From Phytoactinopolyspora limicola (GTDB lineage Bacteria > Actinomycetota > Actinomycetes > Jiangellales > Jiangellaceae), in the NCBI RefSeq assembly GCF_011320225.1, contig NZ_JAAOEN010000020.1, positions 38,460 to 102,459 of the forward strand: DNA of 64,000 nucleotides. Reading direction: 5' to 3'. This document shows, in pieces, positions 37,504 through 46,210 of the stretch; position 1 is the first letter of the stretch; each line of letters opens with the position of its first letter. Made by a program: the position numbers and the translations under genes. The notes beneath the pieces are model-generated. The model did not search any database. It saw only the letters and a program-made list of their open reading frames with translations, and was not told the DNA's origin.

Positions 37504-38274
37504 GTGAGCACACGTGGAGTGAACCCGACACCGGGTACCGCGGGCCCGGACCGGGCACAGGGTCGGCTGTCCTTGGCCGCCGTAGTCGAGCCGGCACCGG
37601 CGCTACTGCCGTGGCCCGAGGTCACTGACATAAGTCGGCGCCGCAACATGTTCAAGCCAGGCGAACTGGTGGTCGCAACCGAGAAGATCCTGGGTGAGAC
37701 GTGCCTGTATACCCGTTCCGGCACCAGCGACCTCGTCTCCTCGAAGCAGCATGGCCGGTTCGGCCGTGCTATCCGTATGGATGAGCGGGAACTGCACTGG
37801 CGGGCAGTGCTGGCGTATCACCTTCCGTGGGTGGCCAATGTGATCGCCAACATGATGAAGGCACACACGGTGGGGATCTTCGGCGAGATCTATGGTGCGG
37901 GTTTGCCGGAGCGGGTGGGTGCGTCGCGGGGCGATGTCAGCCGGACCTACAGCTACGGGGCGGACGCCACCGCGGACCGGCCAGGGTTCGCCGTGTTCGA
38001 CGTCAGGGTCGAGACCGGGCCGCTGGCGTGGTGGCTTGAGCCCGACGAACTGGACGACGTTATGGGGGAGATCGAAGGTGCCCCGCCATTGGCTCCGCGG
38101 CTCTACTCGGGGCCCTATGACGAACAGATGTTGATGGTGCTCAGTTGCGGGGCCGAAACCGTTAGCGGGACCGCCCGCCACCCCCGGGCAGGCCTGGTAG
38201 TCCGGCCGATCCGGGATAGGCGATGTCCGGGCACCGAGGAGCGAGCTCTGGCTGCGTTCCCGTCGGCACGGTGA
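37504..38274 (+). CDS. RNA-ligase-like nucleotidyltransferase, truncated
   Basis: The 256-residue protein resembles the nucleotidyltransferase core of DRB0094/Rnl5-type ATP-dependent RNA ligases. It has motif I with Lys61 in VVATEKILGET, SSK near 79-81, motif III GIFGEIYGAG (~124-133), GFAVFDVRV (161-169) and LVVRP (231-235). The N-terminal OB-like domain of ~160 residues and the C-terminal motif V are missing. The Glu expected before GLVVRP is Ala (RAGLVVRP). It may be a decaying or repurposed ligase. The GTG start has no clear Shine-Dalgarno. Confidence 0.6.
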   Translation: MSTRGVNPTPGTAGPDRAQGRLSLAAVVEPAPALLPWPEVTDISRRRNMFKPGELVVATEKILGETCLYTRSGTSDLVSSKQHGRFGRAIRMDERELHWRAVLAYHLPWVANVIANMMKAHTVGIFGEIYGAGLPERVGASRGDVSRTYSYGADATADRPGFAVFDVRVETGPLAWWLEPDELDDVMGEIEGAPPLAPRLYSGPYDEQMLMVLSCGAETVSGTARHPRAGLVVRPIRDRRCPGTEERALAAFPSAR

Positions 38275-38398
38275 GGTTGCTGTCTGGCGATGTCAGCGGA
38301 CCTCCTATGCTTTCAAGGGATGAACACCCTATTTCCGGCACGCTGATGGCATCGCATTCACGTGCTGGAAGTGCCCAGGGTTGCCGGAGCCACCGACT

Positions 38399-38439
38399 CC
38401 CGGGCAAGAGGAGTGACCACCAGCCTCCTCTTGTCCGGG
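38399..38439. terminator. Bidirectional terminator between convergent genes
   Basis: CCCGGGCAAGAGGAG pairs with CTCCTCTTGTCCGGG (15 pairs including one G-T) over an 11-base loop, between the RNA-ligase-like gene and the LLM gene. Confidence 0.75.
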
Positions 38440-38450
38440 GCTTGAACGCT

Positions 38451-39440
38451 CTAGTGAGTGATCCGCGGCCGAATCTGGGGAATGACCCCATGATAGAAAC
38501 GCTCAGCCGACAGATTCGTTGAGGGAGAATCCAAACACATGATGACGATGTGCGTGGCGCCTTCGTCAACGAACTCCTGGACTCTGGGCGCCACCTGATC
38601 GGGTGAACCGATGAAGTGGTCTTGGCTGAGCCCCGGGATTGCCTCCGGCGGGACGCCGATCTTCCCGAGGGTCTGTTCCACGGATTTCGGGTCACCGCTG
38701 AGCTCGGCCAGCCGGAACACCGAGGTATCGATCGACGACGGGTTCCGGCCGACCTCGCGGCAAGCTCTGGCCAGCTCCGCTGACAGCCGCCGGAAGTCGC
38801 TCAGCCCGACATTCCAGTTGGCGACGTCGGCGTGTTGGGCCGCGATTCGTAGGCCACGTCGGCCGTGGGTTCCCGTCCACACCGGAGGACGGCGGAGCGG
38901 CCGTGGATTGCAGCTCGCACCCCGGAGCTGGACGTGGGATCCGTTGAACGTCACTACATCCTCACTCCACAGGAGGGCGACCGCCGCAAGGGTCTCGGCG
39001 AACGTGTCCACTCGTTCACCCGGGGTGGGGAAGGGATAACCGTAGGCGAGTGACTCGGTTTCGTCCCAGCCGCCGCCCAGGGCGAAGATCAGCCGCCCAT
39101 CCGACATGACGTCCACACTCGCCGCTTGTTTCGCCAGCATGCCGGCGTTGCGGTAGTACGCGCAGGTAACGAGTGCGCCCAATCGGGCATGTGTGGTCAC
39201 TTGGGTAAGCGCGGCCAGCGTCGAATAGCCCTCGAAGAAGGGGCCGGTCCGATCGGTGCCGGAGGCCATGAGGTGATCGCTGACCCATAAATGGTCGAAT
39301 CCCAGAGCATCGAAGTCCGCGGCGCTTTCCCGCATGCGGGTCCAAGCAGCCGGCCCAGGCCATCCGGTGAACTCTCCGGCGCCTCCATGGGGGACGAAGA
39401 TCCCCCAGCTGAGTTCGCCTGCTTCGGTGTTGTTGGCCAT
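38451..39440 (-). CDS. LLM-class (F420/flavin-dependent) oxidoreductase
   Basis: The 329-residue protein is a luciferase-like TIM barrel with FDHLWVSDHLM, TTHARLGALVTCAYYRN and LIFALGGGWDETE, typical of F420-dependent actinobacterial members. The substrate is unknown. It is monocistronic in this window. Confidence 0.92.
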   Translation of the reverse strand: MANNTEAGELSWGIFVPHGGAGEFTGWPGPAAWTRMRESAADFDALGFDHLWVSDHLMASGTDRTGPFFEGYSTLAALTQVTTHARLGALVTCAYYRNAGMLAKQAASVDVMSDGRLIFALGGGWDETESLAYGYPFPTPGERVDTFAETLAAVALLWSEDVVTFNGSHVQLRGASCNPRPLRRPPVWTGTHGRRGLRIAAQHADVANWNVGLSDFRRLSAELARACREVGRNPSSIDTSVFRLAELSGDPKSVEQTLGKIGVPPEAIPGLSQDHFIGSPDQVAPRVQEFVDEGATHIVIMCLDSPSTNLSAERFYHGVIPQIRPRITH

Positions 39441-39689
39441 GGGGGCAGCCTCCCTGTGTCGTGCTTAGTGTGATCCAGCCTGGCCCGGCCCCGGCCGGTT
39501 GTCTTGGGAGCATCGGCCAGGTCTTGGCCGGTGATTTCATCGCCCTCTATGACGGTGAGACGCCGTGCGCCGTCGCAGAGGTCAAAGCCTCGACCGTGGC
39601 GTTTGCCGGTCAGGGTGGTCGCGACGATTCCGCTCAGCGACGGGGCGGTTGCAGGCGACGATGGTGCAGCACTGGGCGGGTATTCGTGA

Positions 39690-40601
39690 TCAGATGCCCG
39701 CGGATACGTAGGCTAACCAGGGTGTGGCCACCGTGAGTGTCGGCACCATGATCAACGCCATTGAAGCCACGTAGACCGCGGCGGCAAAACCCCGGTGGGT
39801 GGTGGGAGCCGGCTCGGCCAGCCGCTGGATGCGGACCAGCGGGCTCGTGCCGCTTGAGCCGAGGGTCCCGGCGGGTACCGTCGCATCGGCGAGCCGGACG
39901 AGCGCACGTCCGAGCGGAAGGGCGCCCGTGCGGCGGCGGGCCGCGTCGTCGGCGAGCATCTCGACGAGGCCGGAGGCGGCATCGAGCGCGGCTCGGCTCC
40001 GCCCGAACCACGGAAACGCGCTGTGTAGCGCCGCGAAACCCTCGACGACGAGGTCGTGCCGGGCGCGGGCATGGGCACGCTCGTGTTCCAGAACGGCACG
40101 CAATTCGTCGTCGGCCAGGACATCAACCGCCGATGACGAGATCACCAGCCGAGACGACAGGCCGGGCAGGCAGTAGGCGAACGTTTCACGGGCGTCGAGA
40201 ATACGTGCGCCTGGTGCACGTTGGTCGATGTGGCTCAGGAGGTCGACCAGCTGTCGGTGGCGACGGCGCCGGGCGCGGAGGCTGGTGCCGAGGGTATGCG
40301 CCGCCCACAGCAGGCGGGCCAGCACGGTTAAGGTGAAGACGAAGGCGGCTGCGTGCAGGAGCACCATGCCGAGATTGAGCTGGTCGCCATGGACGGCGAG
40401 GGTGGCGACCGATGCGCCGGCGCCGAGCGCTGATAACACGGCGGCCAACGTCAAAGCCTGCCAGAGCACTAGGGCCGCTCGGGGGACCCGGCGCGGCCAC
40501 TTCGCCCGGGCAAGCCACGCGGGCGCTGGGCCAGCCAGCGCCAGTGCCATGGTGGTGAGAATCAATGGCGTGGCCGTGACGGGCAGGGGTCCGGACAGCA
40601 T
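39690..40601 (-). CDS. M56-family membrane metallopeptidase (BlaR1-like)
   Basis: The 303-residue protein has four to five membrane segments and the zinc motif HERAH (H173-E-R-A-H177) in a cytoplasmic loop. There is no C-terminal penicillin-binding sensor domain, so what it senses is not beta-lactam binding of the BlaR1 type. It overlaps the BlaI start region end to end (the stop of blaI and the start here share base 40601), so the two work as a repressor and its inactivating protease. Confidence 0.92.
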   Translation of the reverse strand: MLSGPLPVTATPLILTTMALALAGPAPAWLARAKWPRRVPRAALVLWQALTLAAVLSALGAGASVATLAVHGDQLNLGMVLLHAAAFVFTLTVLARLLWAAHTLGTSLRARRRRHRQLVDLLSHIDQRAPGARILDARETFAYCLPGLSSRLVISSSAVDVLADDELRAVLEHERAHARARHDLVVEGFAALHSAFPWFGRSRAALDAASGLVEMLADDAARRRTGALPLGRALVRLADATVPAGTLGSSGTSPLVRIQRLAEPAPTTHRGFAAAVYVASMALIMVPTLTVATPWLAYVSAGI

Positions 40602-41071
40602 CAGTATTCCCGACGTTCCAGCTTCGCTAGCGCGGCGCGCAATGCGGCGGCGTCGTCGGCGGACGCGGTGTCGACGAAGCGCACCAGGGCGGATGCTCGG
40701 CTTTCGGCGTCGACGGTGCCAAGGGCATCATGCATGAGCTCGGCGGTGAGTGCGTCGAGTGTCACCGCGGGCCGGTAGAGGTACGCCCGGCCGTCGCGGA
40801 TCTGCTCGACCGCACCTTTCTTGGCCAGCCGATCGAGGACCGTCATGACGGTGGTGTAAGCGATGTCTCGGGCCTGTGCCAGCGCGTCGTGCACCTCGCG
40901 GACGGTGGCGGCCCGTTGAGGGGGTGTGGGGGCCGGTTCGCCTGGTGGTGCACCGCTGTTGGTTGGTGCCGTCGGGTGGTTGGTGTTGGTGGGCGCGAGT
41001 GACCAGAGGTAGTCCATCACGGCCCGTTCCAGCTCGCCGAGGTGCGCGCGTCGTCCTTGTGCCACACCCAC
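40601..41071 (-). CDS. BlaI/MecI/CopY-family repressor
   Basis: The 156-residue protein has the winged helix of this family (LGELERAVMDYLW, then AYTTVMTVLDRLAKKG) and a C-terminal dimerisation helix pair. A Pro/Thr/Asn-rich insertion of about 27 residues (~26-52) separates helices 1 and 2 and is unusual. The start is GTG 41071. Several palindromes of BlaI type lie directly upstream, toward cydA. Confidence 0.93.
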   Translation of the reverse strand: MGVAQGRRAHLGELERAVMDYLWSLAPTNTNHPTAPTNSGAPPGEPAPTPPQRAATVREVHDALAQARDIAYTTVMTVLDRLAKKGAVEQIRDGRAYLYRPAVTLDALTAELMHDALGTVDAESRASALVRFVDTASADDAAALRAALAKLERREY

Positions 41072-41085
41072 AGCATACCTACCTC

Positions 41086-41150
41086 ACGTAGTACGACCTA
41101 GCGTCGTAGATAACTACGACGCGATGTAGTATCTACGACGTACTGTAGTA
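41086..41150. promoter_or_regulatory. Cluster of BlaI-type operators
   Basis: GCGTCGTAG-ATAA-CTACGACGC (41101-41122) is a perfect palindrome. GTAG-TAT-CTAC (41126-41136), TACT-GT-AGTA (41141-41150) and CGTA-G-TACG (41087-41095) are further short ones. They share the TAC/GTA core of known BlaI sites (TACTACA-TGTAGTA). They fill the gap between blaI and cydA. Confidence 0.7.
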
Positions 41151-41207
41151 ATTGGCCAGGTGCGGATGCACGGTCACCGTCGTCGTGGGAGCGGAGAAGA
41201 GCGGGAG

Positions 41208-42704
41208 ATGGACGTTGTCGACCTCGCCAGATGGCAGTTCGGTATCACCACGGTGGTGCACTACTTCTTCGTCCCTTTCACCATCTCGATGGCGTTTCTC
41301 GTCGCGATCATGCAGACGATGTGGATGCGGACCCAGGACGAGCGTTGGCTGCGGCTGACGAAGTTCTTCGGGAAGCTGCTACTGATCAACCTCGCCGTCG
41401 GAGTGGTCACCGGTCTGGTCCAGGAGTTCCAGTTCGGCCTCAACTGGAGCGACTTCAGCCGCTTCGTTGGAGACATCTTCGGTGCTCCGCTAGCCATGGA
41501 GGCGTTGCTGGCCTTCTATCTGGAGTCGGTCTTCGTCGGGGTCTGGATCTTTGGCTGGGGGCGCATCCCGCCGAAGATCCACCTGGCGACGATCTGGGTC
41601 ACCGCGTTCGCCACCCTGCTATCGGCCTACTTCATCTTGGCCGCCAACTCGTTCATGCAGAATCCCGTCGGCTATGAGATCAACGAGGAAGCCGGCCGGG
41701 CCGAACTCACCGACTTCGGGGCGGTGCTCACCAACAAGGTCACCCTCGTCACCTTCCCGCACACCATCTTCGCAGCATTCATGGTGGGCGGCGCGGTGGT
41801 AGCCGGAGTGGCGATGTGGCACCTCGTCAAAGGACGCCGGGAACCCACCGCGGCTGAGCCCGGCGCGCCAAGCGATGCCATCACGTTCCGTCATGCCCTG
41901 CGGATCGGAGCGGTGGCGGTGCTGATCGGGGGAGTCGGCGCAGCGGTGAGCGGTGACCTGCAAGGAAAGGTCATGACCGAGGTGCAGCCGATGAAGATGG
42001 CGGCCGCGGAAGCCCTCTACGACACTCAGCAACCCGCACCGTTCTCGCTGTTCACGGTCGGGAGCCTGGACGGTAGCCAAGCCCTGTACTCGATCGAGAT
42101 CCCGTATCTGTTGTCGTTCTTGTCCACCGGATCGTTCCAGGGTGAGGTTCAAGGCATCAACGACATCCAACAGGAATACGAACAGCTCTACGGCCCAGGC
42201 GACTACACCCCCAACATCCCGGCCACGTATTGGACGTTCCGGCTGATGGTCGGTTTCGGCGGGCTGGCCGCGGCGATCGCGGCATGGCAGTTGTGGTCGA
42301 CCCGTCGAGGCCGGGTGCCCACCTCGGTGTGGGCATTGAGAGCTACCGTGGTGCTGCCGTTCTTGCCGTTGGCCGCCAACACGTTCGGGTGGGTCTTCAC
42401 CGAGATGGGCCGGCAACCGTGGCTTGTGTTCGGGCTCATGCCCACCGCGTCCGGGGTGACACCGGGGTCCACCGCCGGCGGTGTGTTCGCCACCCTCGCC
42501 TCGTTCACCGTGCTCTATGCCGGTCTGACGGTGCTCTGGGTGTGGTTGCTGGCCAAACACGCCAGACCGGGCCTACCGGACGTGAGTGCTGAGGCTCGCT
42601 GGGGCCGCAGCTCAGCCGGCGAGGACGGCTCCAGTGCGGGCGACGCCGCCGCGGGGTCCGGCGATGACGACGCCGCCGACCGGCCCCTCACCTTCGCCTA
42701 CTGA
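41208..42704 (+). CDS. cydA: Cytochrome bd ubiquinol/menaquinol oxidase subunit I
   Basis: The 498-residue protein has nine membrane segments with conserved LARWQFGITTVVHYFFVP (heme-binding His18), the quinol loop region and GWVFTEMGRQPW. It holds the hemes of the high-affinity oxygen reductase. The start is the ATG after GGAGAAG; a longer frame upstream is not homologous. A Ser/Asp-rich tail of ~45 residues follows the last segment. Confidence 0.97.
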   Translation: MDVVDLARWQFGITTVVHYFFVPFTISMAFLVAIMQTMWMRTQDERWLRLTKFFGKLLLINLAVGVVTGLVQEFQFGLNWSDFSRFVGDIFGAPLAMEALLAFYLESVFVGVWIFGWGRIPPKIHLATIWVTAFATLLSAYFILAANSFMQNPVGYEINEEAGRAELTDFGAVLTNKVTLVTFPHTIFAAFMVGGAVVAGVAMWHLVKGRREPTAAEPGAPSDAITFRHALRIGAVAVLIGGVGAAVSGDLQGKVMTEVQPMKMAAAEALYDTQQPAPFSLFTVGSLDGSQALYSIEIPYLLSFLSTGSFQGEVQGINDIQQEYEQLYGPGDYTPNIPATYWTFRLMVGFGGLAAAIAAWQLWSTRRGRVPTSVWALRATVVLPFLPLAANTFGWVFTEMGRQPWLVFGLMPTASGVTPGSTAGGVFATLASFTVLYAGLTVLWVWLLAKHARPGLPDVSAEARWGRSSAGEDGSSAGDAAAGSGDDDAADRPLTFAY

Positions 42705-42801
42705 TGAGACACCCGATGGTCACCGCCGTCGTGCCGACAGTCGCCGAACCGACGTGCCCACCCAGCAGGCGCGACCACAACCGACGAGAAGGACGTTGAC
42801 G

Positions 42802-43809
42802 ATGGACCTGGCAACCGTGTGGTTCGTGCTCGTGGCCGTGTTGTGGGTCGGGTACCTCGCTCTGGAGGGGTTCGACTTCGGGGTCGGCATGTTGACTCGC
42901 GGCTTCGCCCGGGGAGATCGCGAGCGGCGGGTGCTCATCAACACCATCGGACCCGTCTGGGATGGCAACGAGGTCTGGATGATCACCGCCGTCGGTGCGA
43001 CGTTCGCCGCCTTTCCGGAGTGGTATGCCACCGCGTGGGCCGCATACTACGCACCCCTCGTGGTGATCTTGATGTCCTTGATCGTCCGGGGTTTGGCGTT
43101 CGAGTACCGGGCGAAACACGACACCGAACGGTGGCGTCGGTGGTGGGACCGGGCGATCTTCTGGGGATCGGCGGTCCCCGCCTTCACCTGGGGTGTGTTG
43201 CTGGCCGGGTTCGTGCAGGGCCTGCCCTTGGATGGCCGGCACGACTTCACCGGAGGACTGGCCGACATCGTCACTCCCTACACGATGCTCGGTGGCGCCG
43301 TCACGGTTGTGCTGTCTCTGTTGCACGGCGCCCATTACGTCGCACTGAAGACGGTGGGGGATATCCGGCTACGTGCCCGGGCCCTGGCCGGCCGGCTGGC
43401 CGCACCCGTGGCCCTATTGGCGGCCGGTTTCGCGGGCTGGACGCTGCTCGACCGAGACGGCGGGCCGATGAGCTGGTTAGCGTGGCTCGGCGGAGTGGGG
43501 TTGGTAGTGGCCCTGATCGCCGGACGGGCCGCCATCGTGCAGCGGTCGGAAGGATGGGCGTTTACCGCGAGTTTCACGGCGATGGTGTTCTTCGGTGTCG
43601 TGCTGTTCGCCTCGCTGTACCCGAACGTGCTGCCATCGACGACGGACGTGGGTGGACTCACCATCGCCAACGCCGCATCCAGCGACTACACGTTGACCGT
43701 CATCACCTGGGTGGCGGTGCCATTCGTCCCCTTGGTGGTGGCGTACCAGACGTGGGTCTACTGGATGTTCCGCCGGCGGATCGGCGTGCAACATATTCCG
43801 TCCCCCTAA
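42802..43809 (+). CDS. cydB: Cytochrome bd oxidase subunit II
   Basis: The 335-residue protein begins MDLATVWFVLVAVLWVGY and has the family motifs LEGFDFGVGML and GPVWDGNEVW. It has eight to nine membrane segments. It follows cydA by 97 bases with AAGGA before the ATG. The cydDC transporter genes that often follow are absent. Confidence 0.97.
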   Translation: MDLATVWFVLVAVLWVGYLALEGFDFGVGMLTRGFARGDRERRVLINTIGPVWDGNEVWMITAVGATFAAFPEWYATAWAAYYAPLVVILMSLIVRGLAFEYRAKHDTERWRRWWDRAIFWGSAVPAFTWGVLLAGFVQGLPLDGRHDFTGGLADIVTPYTMLGGAVTVVLSLLHGAHYVALKTVGDIRLRARALAGRLAAPVALLAAGFAGWTLLDRDGGPMSWLAWLGGVGLVVALIAGRAAIVQRSEGWAFTASFTAMVFFGVVLFASLYPNVLPSTTDVGGLTIANAASSDYTLTVITWVAVPFVPLVVAYQTWVYWMFRRRIGVQHIPSP

Positions 43810-43840
43810 CGGCAGGGGTCATGGGCTGAGCCGCGCATGA

Positions 43841-44797
43841 TCAGTGCGGCGCGGTGAACATCGACGTGCCGGGGTGCGCCGTCCAATGGGTCCATAGCGG
43901 CCGATAACCCGCGGCATGCCAGAACGGAGCGGACAGCGGACTCGTCACCGCGTGGTGGAGCAGCATGACGTCGACCGCGGCGTCCCGGAACCGCTCATGT
44001 GCCACTGCCACGAGCGCCCGGCCGATGCCGCGTCCCCGGTGACCGGCCCGGACCGACAGGCACTCTAGGTACCCGGCACGGCTAACCCCAACTCGGCTGG
44101 TGATCCACTCGGTGCGCGGCGGAAGGTCGATGATGACCAGACCCACCGGTTCGTCGTTGTGGTCGGCGAGCAAGATCGTGCCGTCCCGGCGGTCGAGCGC
44201 GCTCGTCAGCCTGGTTCGTAGGGCAGCCGCGGTACCCGGACGGATGGTGCAGGTGCCGAGCTGCGCGTCGTATCGCAACTCCTCCAACTGAAGGTCGACG
44301 ACGTCCTCCACGTCCGATGGTCCGGCCTCGCGGATCTGCGTGCCCGGGGTTACCTCGGCCGACAGCGGGACGACACGTCCACGGACGGCGATGTCGGCCA
44401 TCGGGGCGAACCCATACCGCACCAGTGTCTCGACGGCTGCCACGTCCCGGCTCGGCCAGGTGATCGTGGCCGATGTCTCGATTTCCCACGGGTCGATACC
44501 GGCGAGAGAGGCACGCCACGCGGTCAGGAGGGCGCTCAATGTGTCGGCGAGATCGGGTCCGTCCAGCCGGACGTCGAGAGAGAACGTCCGTAACGTTTGG
44601 AAGCACGATGCGAAGTCGTCCGGAGAGACGTGGTGTTCGCGGCTGACGCCGGCCGCGTATGAGGTGCCCGCTGACCCGGTCAGCAAGATGGCGCCCTGAT
44701 CGGGGGTGAGCGCGGGTGGCGCCGGCAACACCGGATCGAGCCGCCGCAACCGCGCGGCGTGAGCCGCCGCTAGTTGCTCAGGCGAAGGTGTGGTCAC
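43841..44797 (-). CDS. GNAT-family N-acetyltransferase
   Basis: The 318-residue protein has a variable N-terminal half and a C-terminal GNAT domain with LSVRAGHRGRGIGRALVAVAHERF. I chose GTG 44797 because TACCGT lies six bases before it (leaderless); an ATG 19 codons upstream has no support. Substrate unknown. Confidence 0.85.
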   Translation of the reverse strand: MTTPSPEQLAAAHAARLRRLDPVLPAPPALTPDQGAILLTGSAGTSYAAGVSREHHVSPDDFASCFQTLRTFSLDVRLDGPDLADTLSALLTAWRASLAGIDPWEIETSATITWPSRDVAAVETLVRYGFAPMADIAVRGRVVPLSAEVTPGTQIREAGPSDVEDVVDLQLEELRYDAQLGTCTIRPGTAAALRTRLTSALDRRDGTILLADHNDEPVGLVIIDLPPRTEWITSRVGVSRAGYLECLSVRAGHRGRGIGRALVAVAHERFRDAAVDVMLLHHAVTSPLSAPFWHAAGYRPLWTHWTAHPGTSMFTAPH

Positions 44798-44941
44798 CGC
44801 GGCACGGTAACAGGAGCGGGGACGGGGCGCCGCAACGATTGGGCAACGGCTCACCTACCGGCGGGAGTGTGGCAACGATCGTCGGAGTTGAAGGCAGAGA
44901 TCCGGCGATGATCCCGGGCTGGACGAGGCTAAACGACCAGT

Positions 44942-45385
44942 TCAGAGCAGGGTGAAGTCGGCGAAGTCGAAGCCGGGTGAGACAACGCAAGAGACGAGGA
45001 CTGGCTGGTCGGTGGCTGGCTGCGCGGCCTGCCAGTGCCCGGCTGGGACGATCACCTGGGGTGACTCGCCAGCTGCTATCCGGGGACCGAGCAAGACGGT
45101 ACTGGGGTTCAGATCAGGTGTCTCGCCGTCGCCACCCACTTTGATCCGCAGCGGGCCACCGGAGTGCCAGAACCACAGCTCGGCTGACTTGACCACGTGC
45201 CACCTGGACTCCTCTCCGGGGGCGAGCAGAAAGTAAATACACGTGGCAGTAGCTCGTTTGCCGTTGTATCCCTCTGGCCACAGAGTGGTATCGGATCGCC
45301 ATGTCTCGCGATACCAGCCGCCTTCGGGATGTGGCTCCAGCCCGAGTTGCTCGGCCAGGAGCGGGCGGGTGCTGTCGGCAGGCAT
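44942..45385 (-). CDS. Cupin DUF985 protein
   Basis: The 147-residue protein has the DUF985 pattern EPHPEGGWYRETWRS, YFLLAPGEESRWHVVKSAELWFWH and PAGHWQAAQP, a single cupin barrel. The biochemical role is unknown. It lies 5 bases downstream of the TetR gene on the same strand. Confidence 0.93.
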   Translation of the reverse strand: MPADSTRPLLAEQLGLEPHPEGGWYRETWRSDTTLWPEGYNGKRATATCIYFLLAPGEESRWHVVKSAELWFWHSGGPLRIKVGGDGETPDLNPSTVLLGPRIAAGESPQVIVPAGHWQAAQPATDQPVLVSCVVSPGFDFADFTLL

Positions 45386-45390
45386 GGGCG

Positions 45391-46044
45391 TCAGGGTAGT
45401 GCACCTTCGTCAGCGGGCGCAGACGATCGGAGGATACCCCGCAAGAGTTGGTCGAGGCCGGTCTTGATCCGCTCCGGAGCCATGCCCTCGTCGGCGACCT
45501 GATGCAGGTGGAGCCGGCCGGACAACACGGCGATGAGGGCTTCGGCGAGATACGCGGCATCTAGCTCGGGGTCGATCTCCTGAAGCAGCATCATCAGATG
45601 ATGTCGCTGGACCCGGTAGGCGCCGGTACGGTAGCGCTGCGAACCCGTCTCGGCTTTGGCGAGGATCTCGGCCTGCTCGGTGAGACGATCGACACAGCGG
45701 CACAGGTAGGCGCGCAGCCGGGCTGAGGCTGGTGCGCCTGGTCCGAGGGGCGGCGGACCAAACATGAACTCGGACTGGAACTGTTGCTCGCGTTCGTCCA
45801 GTAGTGCGTAGGCCAGGCCGGACAGGTCACCGAAGCGTCGGTAGACGGTCCCGATACCGACGCCGGCGGCGGTAGCCACCGCCTCCATCGACAACCCCGC
45901 GATGCCCTCGTCTCGAAGAATGCTGGCGGCCGACTCCAGAAGCAGCCGGCGGTTGCGGGCAGCGTCGGCACGTTCGGCCCGAGGCCGGTCGGGCATCGAC
46001 AGCATCACGCTCATCCGCGGCGGCGGGCAATCGATGTCGGCCAT
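45391..46044 (-). CDS. TetR-family regulator
   Basis: The 217-residue protein has the TetR helix-turn-helix (LSMEAVATAAGVGIGTVYRRFGDLSGLAYAL). The ATG at 46044 has GGAGG six bases upstream. It is co-oriented with the cupin gene and divergent from metG. Target unknown. Confidence 0.92.
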   Translation of the reverse strand: MADIDCPPPRMSVMLSMPDRPRAERADAARNRRLLLESAASILRDEGIAGLSMEAVATAAGVGIGTVYRRFGDLSGLAYALLDEREQQFQSEFMFGPPPLGPGAPASARLRAYLCRCVDRLTEQAEILAKAETGSQRYRTGAYRVQRHHLMMLLQEIDPELDAAYLAEALIAVLSGRLHLHQVADEGMAPERIKTGLDQLLRGILRSSAPADEGALP

Positions 46045-46210
46045 GTCTACCTCCACCTGGTTAACCCTAGTGTCACGGGCTCGCCGTTTCCCATGATCAC
46101 AACGGCGCGCGTGGTGACCGCGGCCGCACGGATGTGCGTCGTCGTGGGAGTTGGCCACGGCATCCAAACCCAGGTGATACGTGACACCGTGGAGGACTAC
46201 GATCGAGGCC

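Noticed and set aside
39461..39689. Possible ASCH-domain fragment in the gap before the M56 gene
   Set aside because: A short stretch (VLAGDFIALYDGETPCAVAEV) is vaguely ASCH-like, but no start, no full domain and no ribosome site support a gene.
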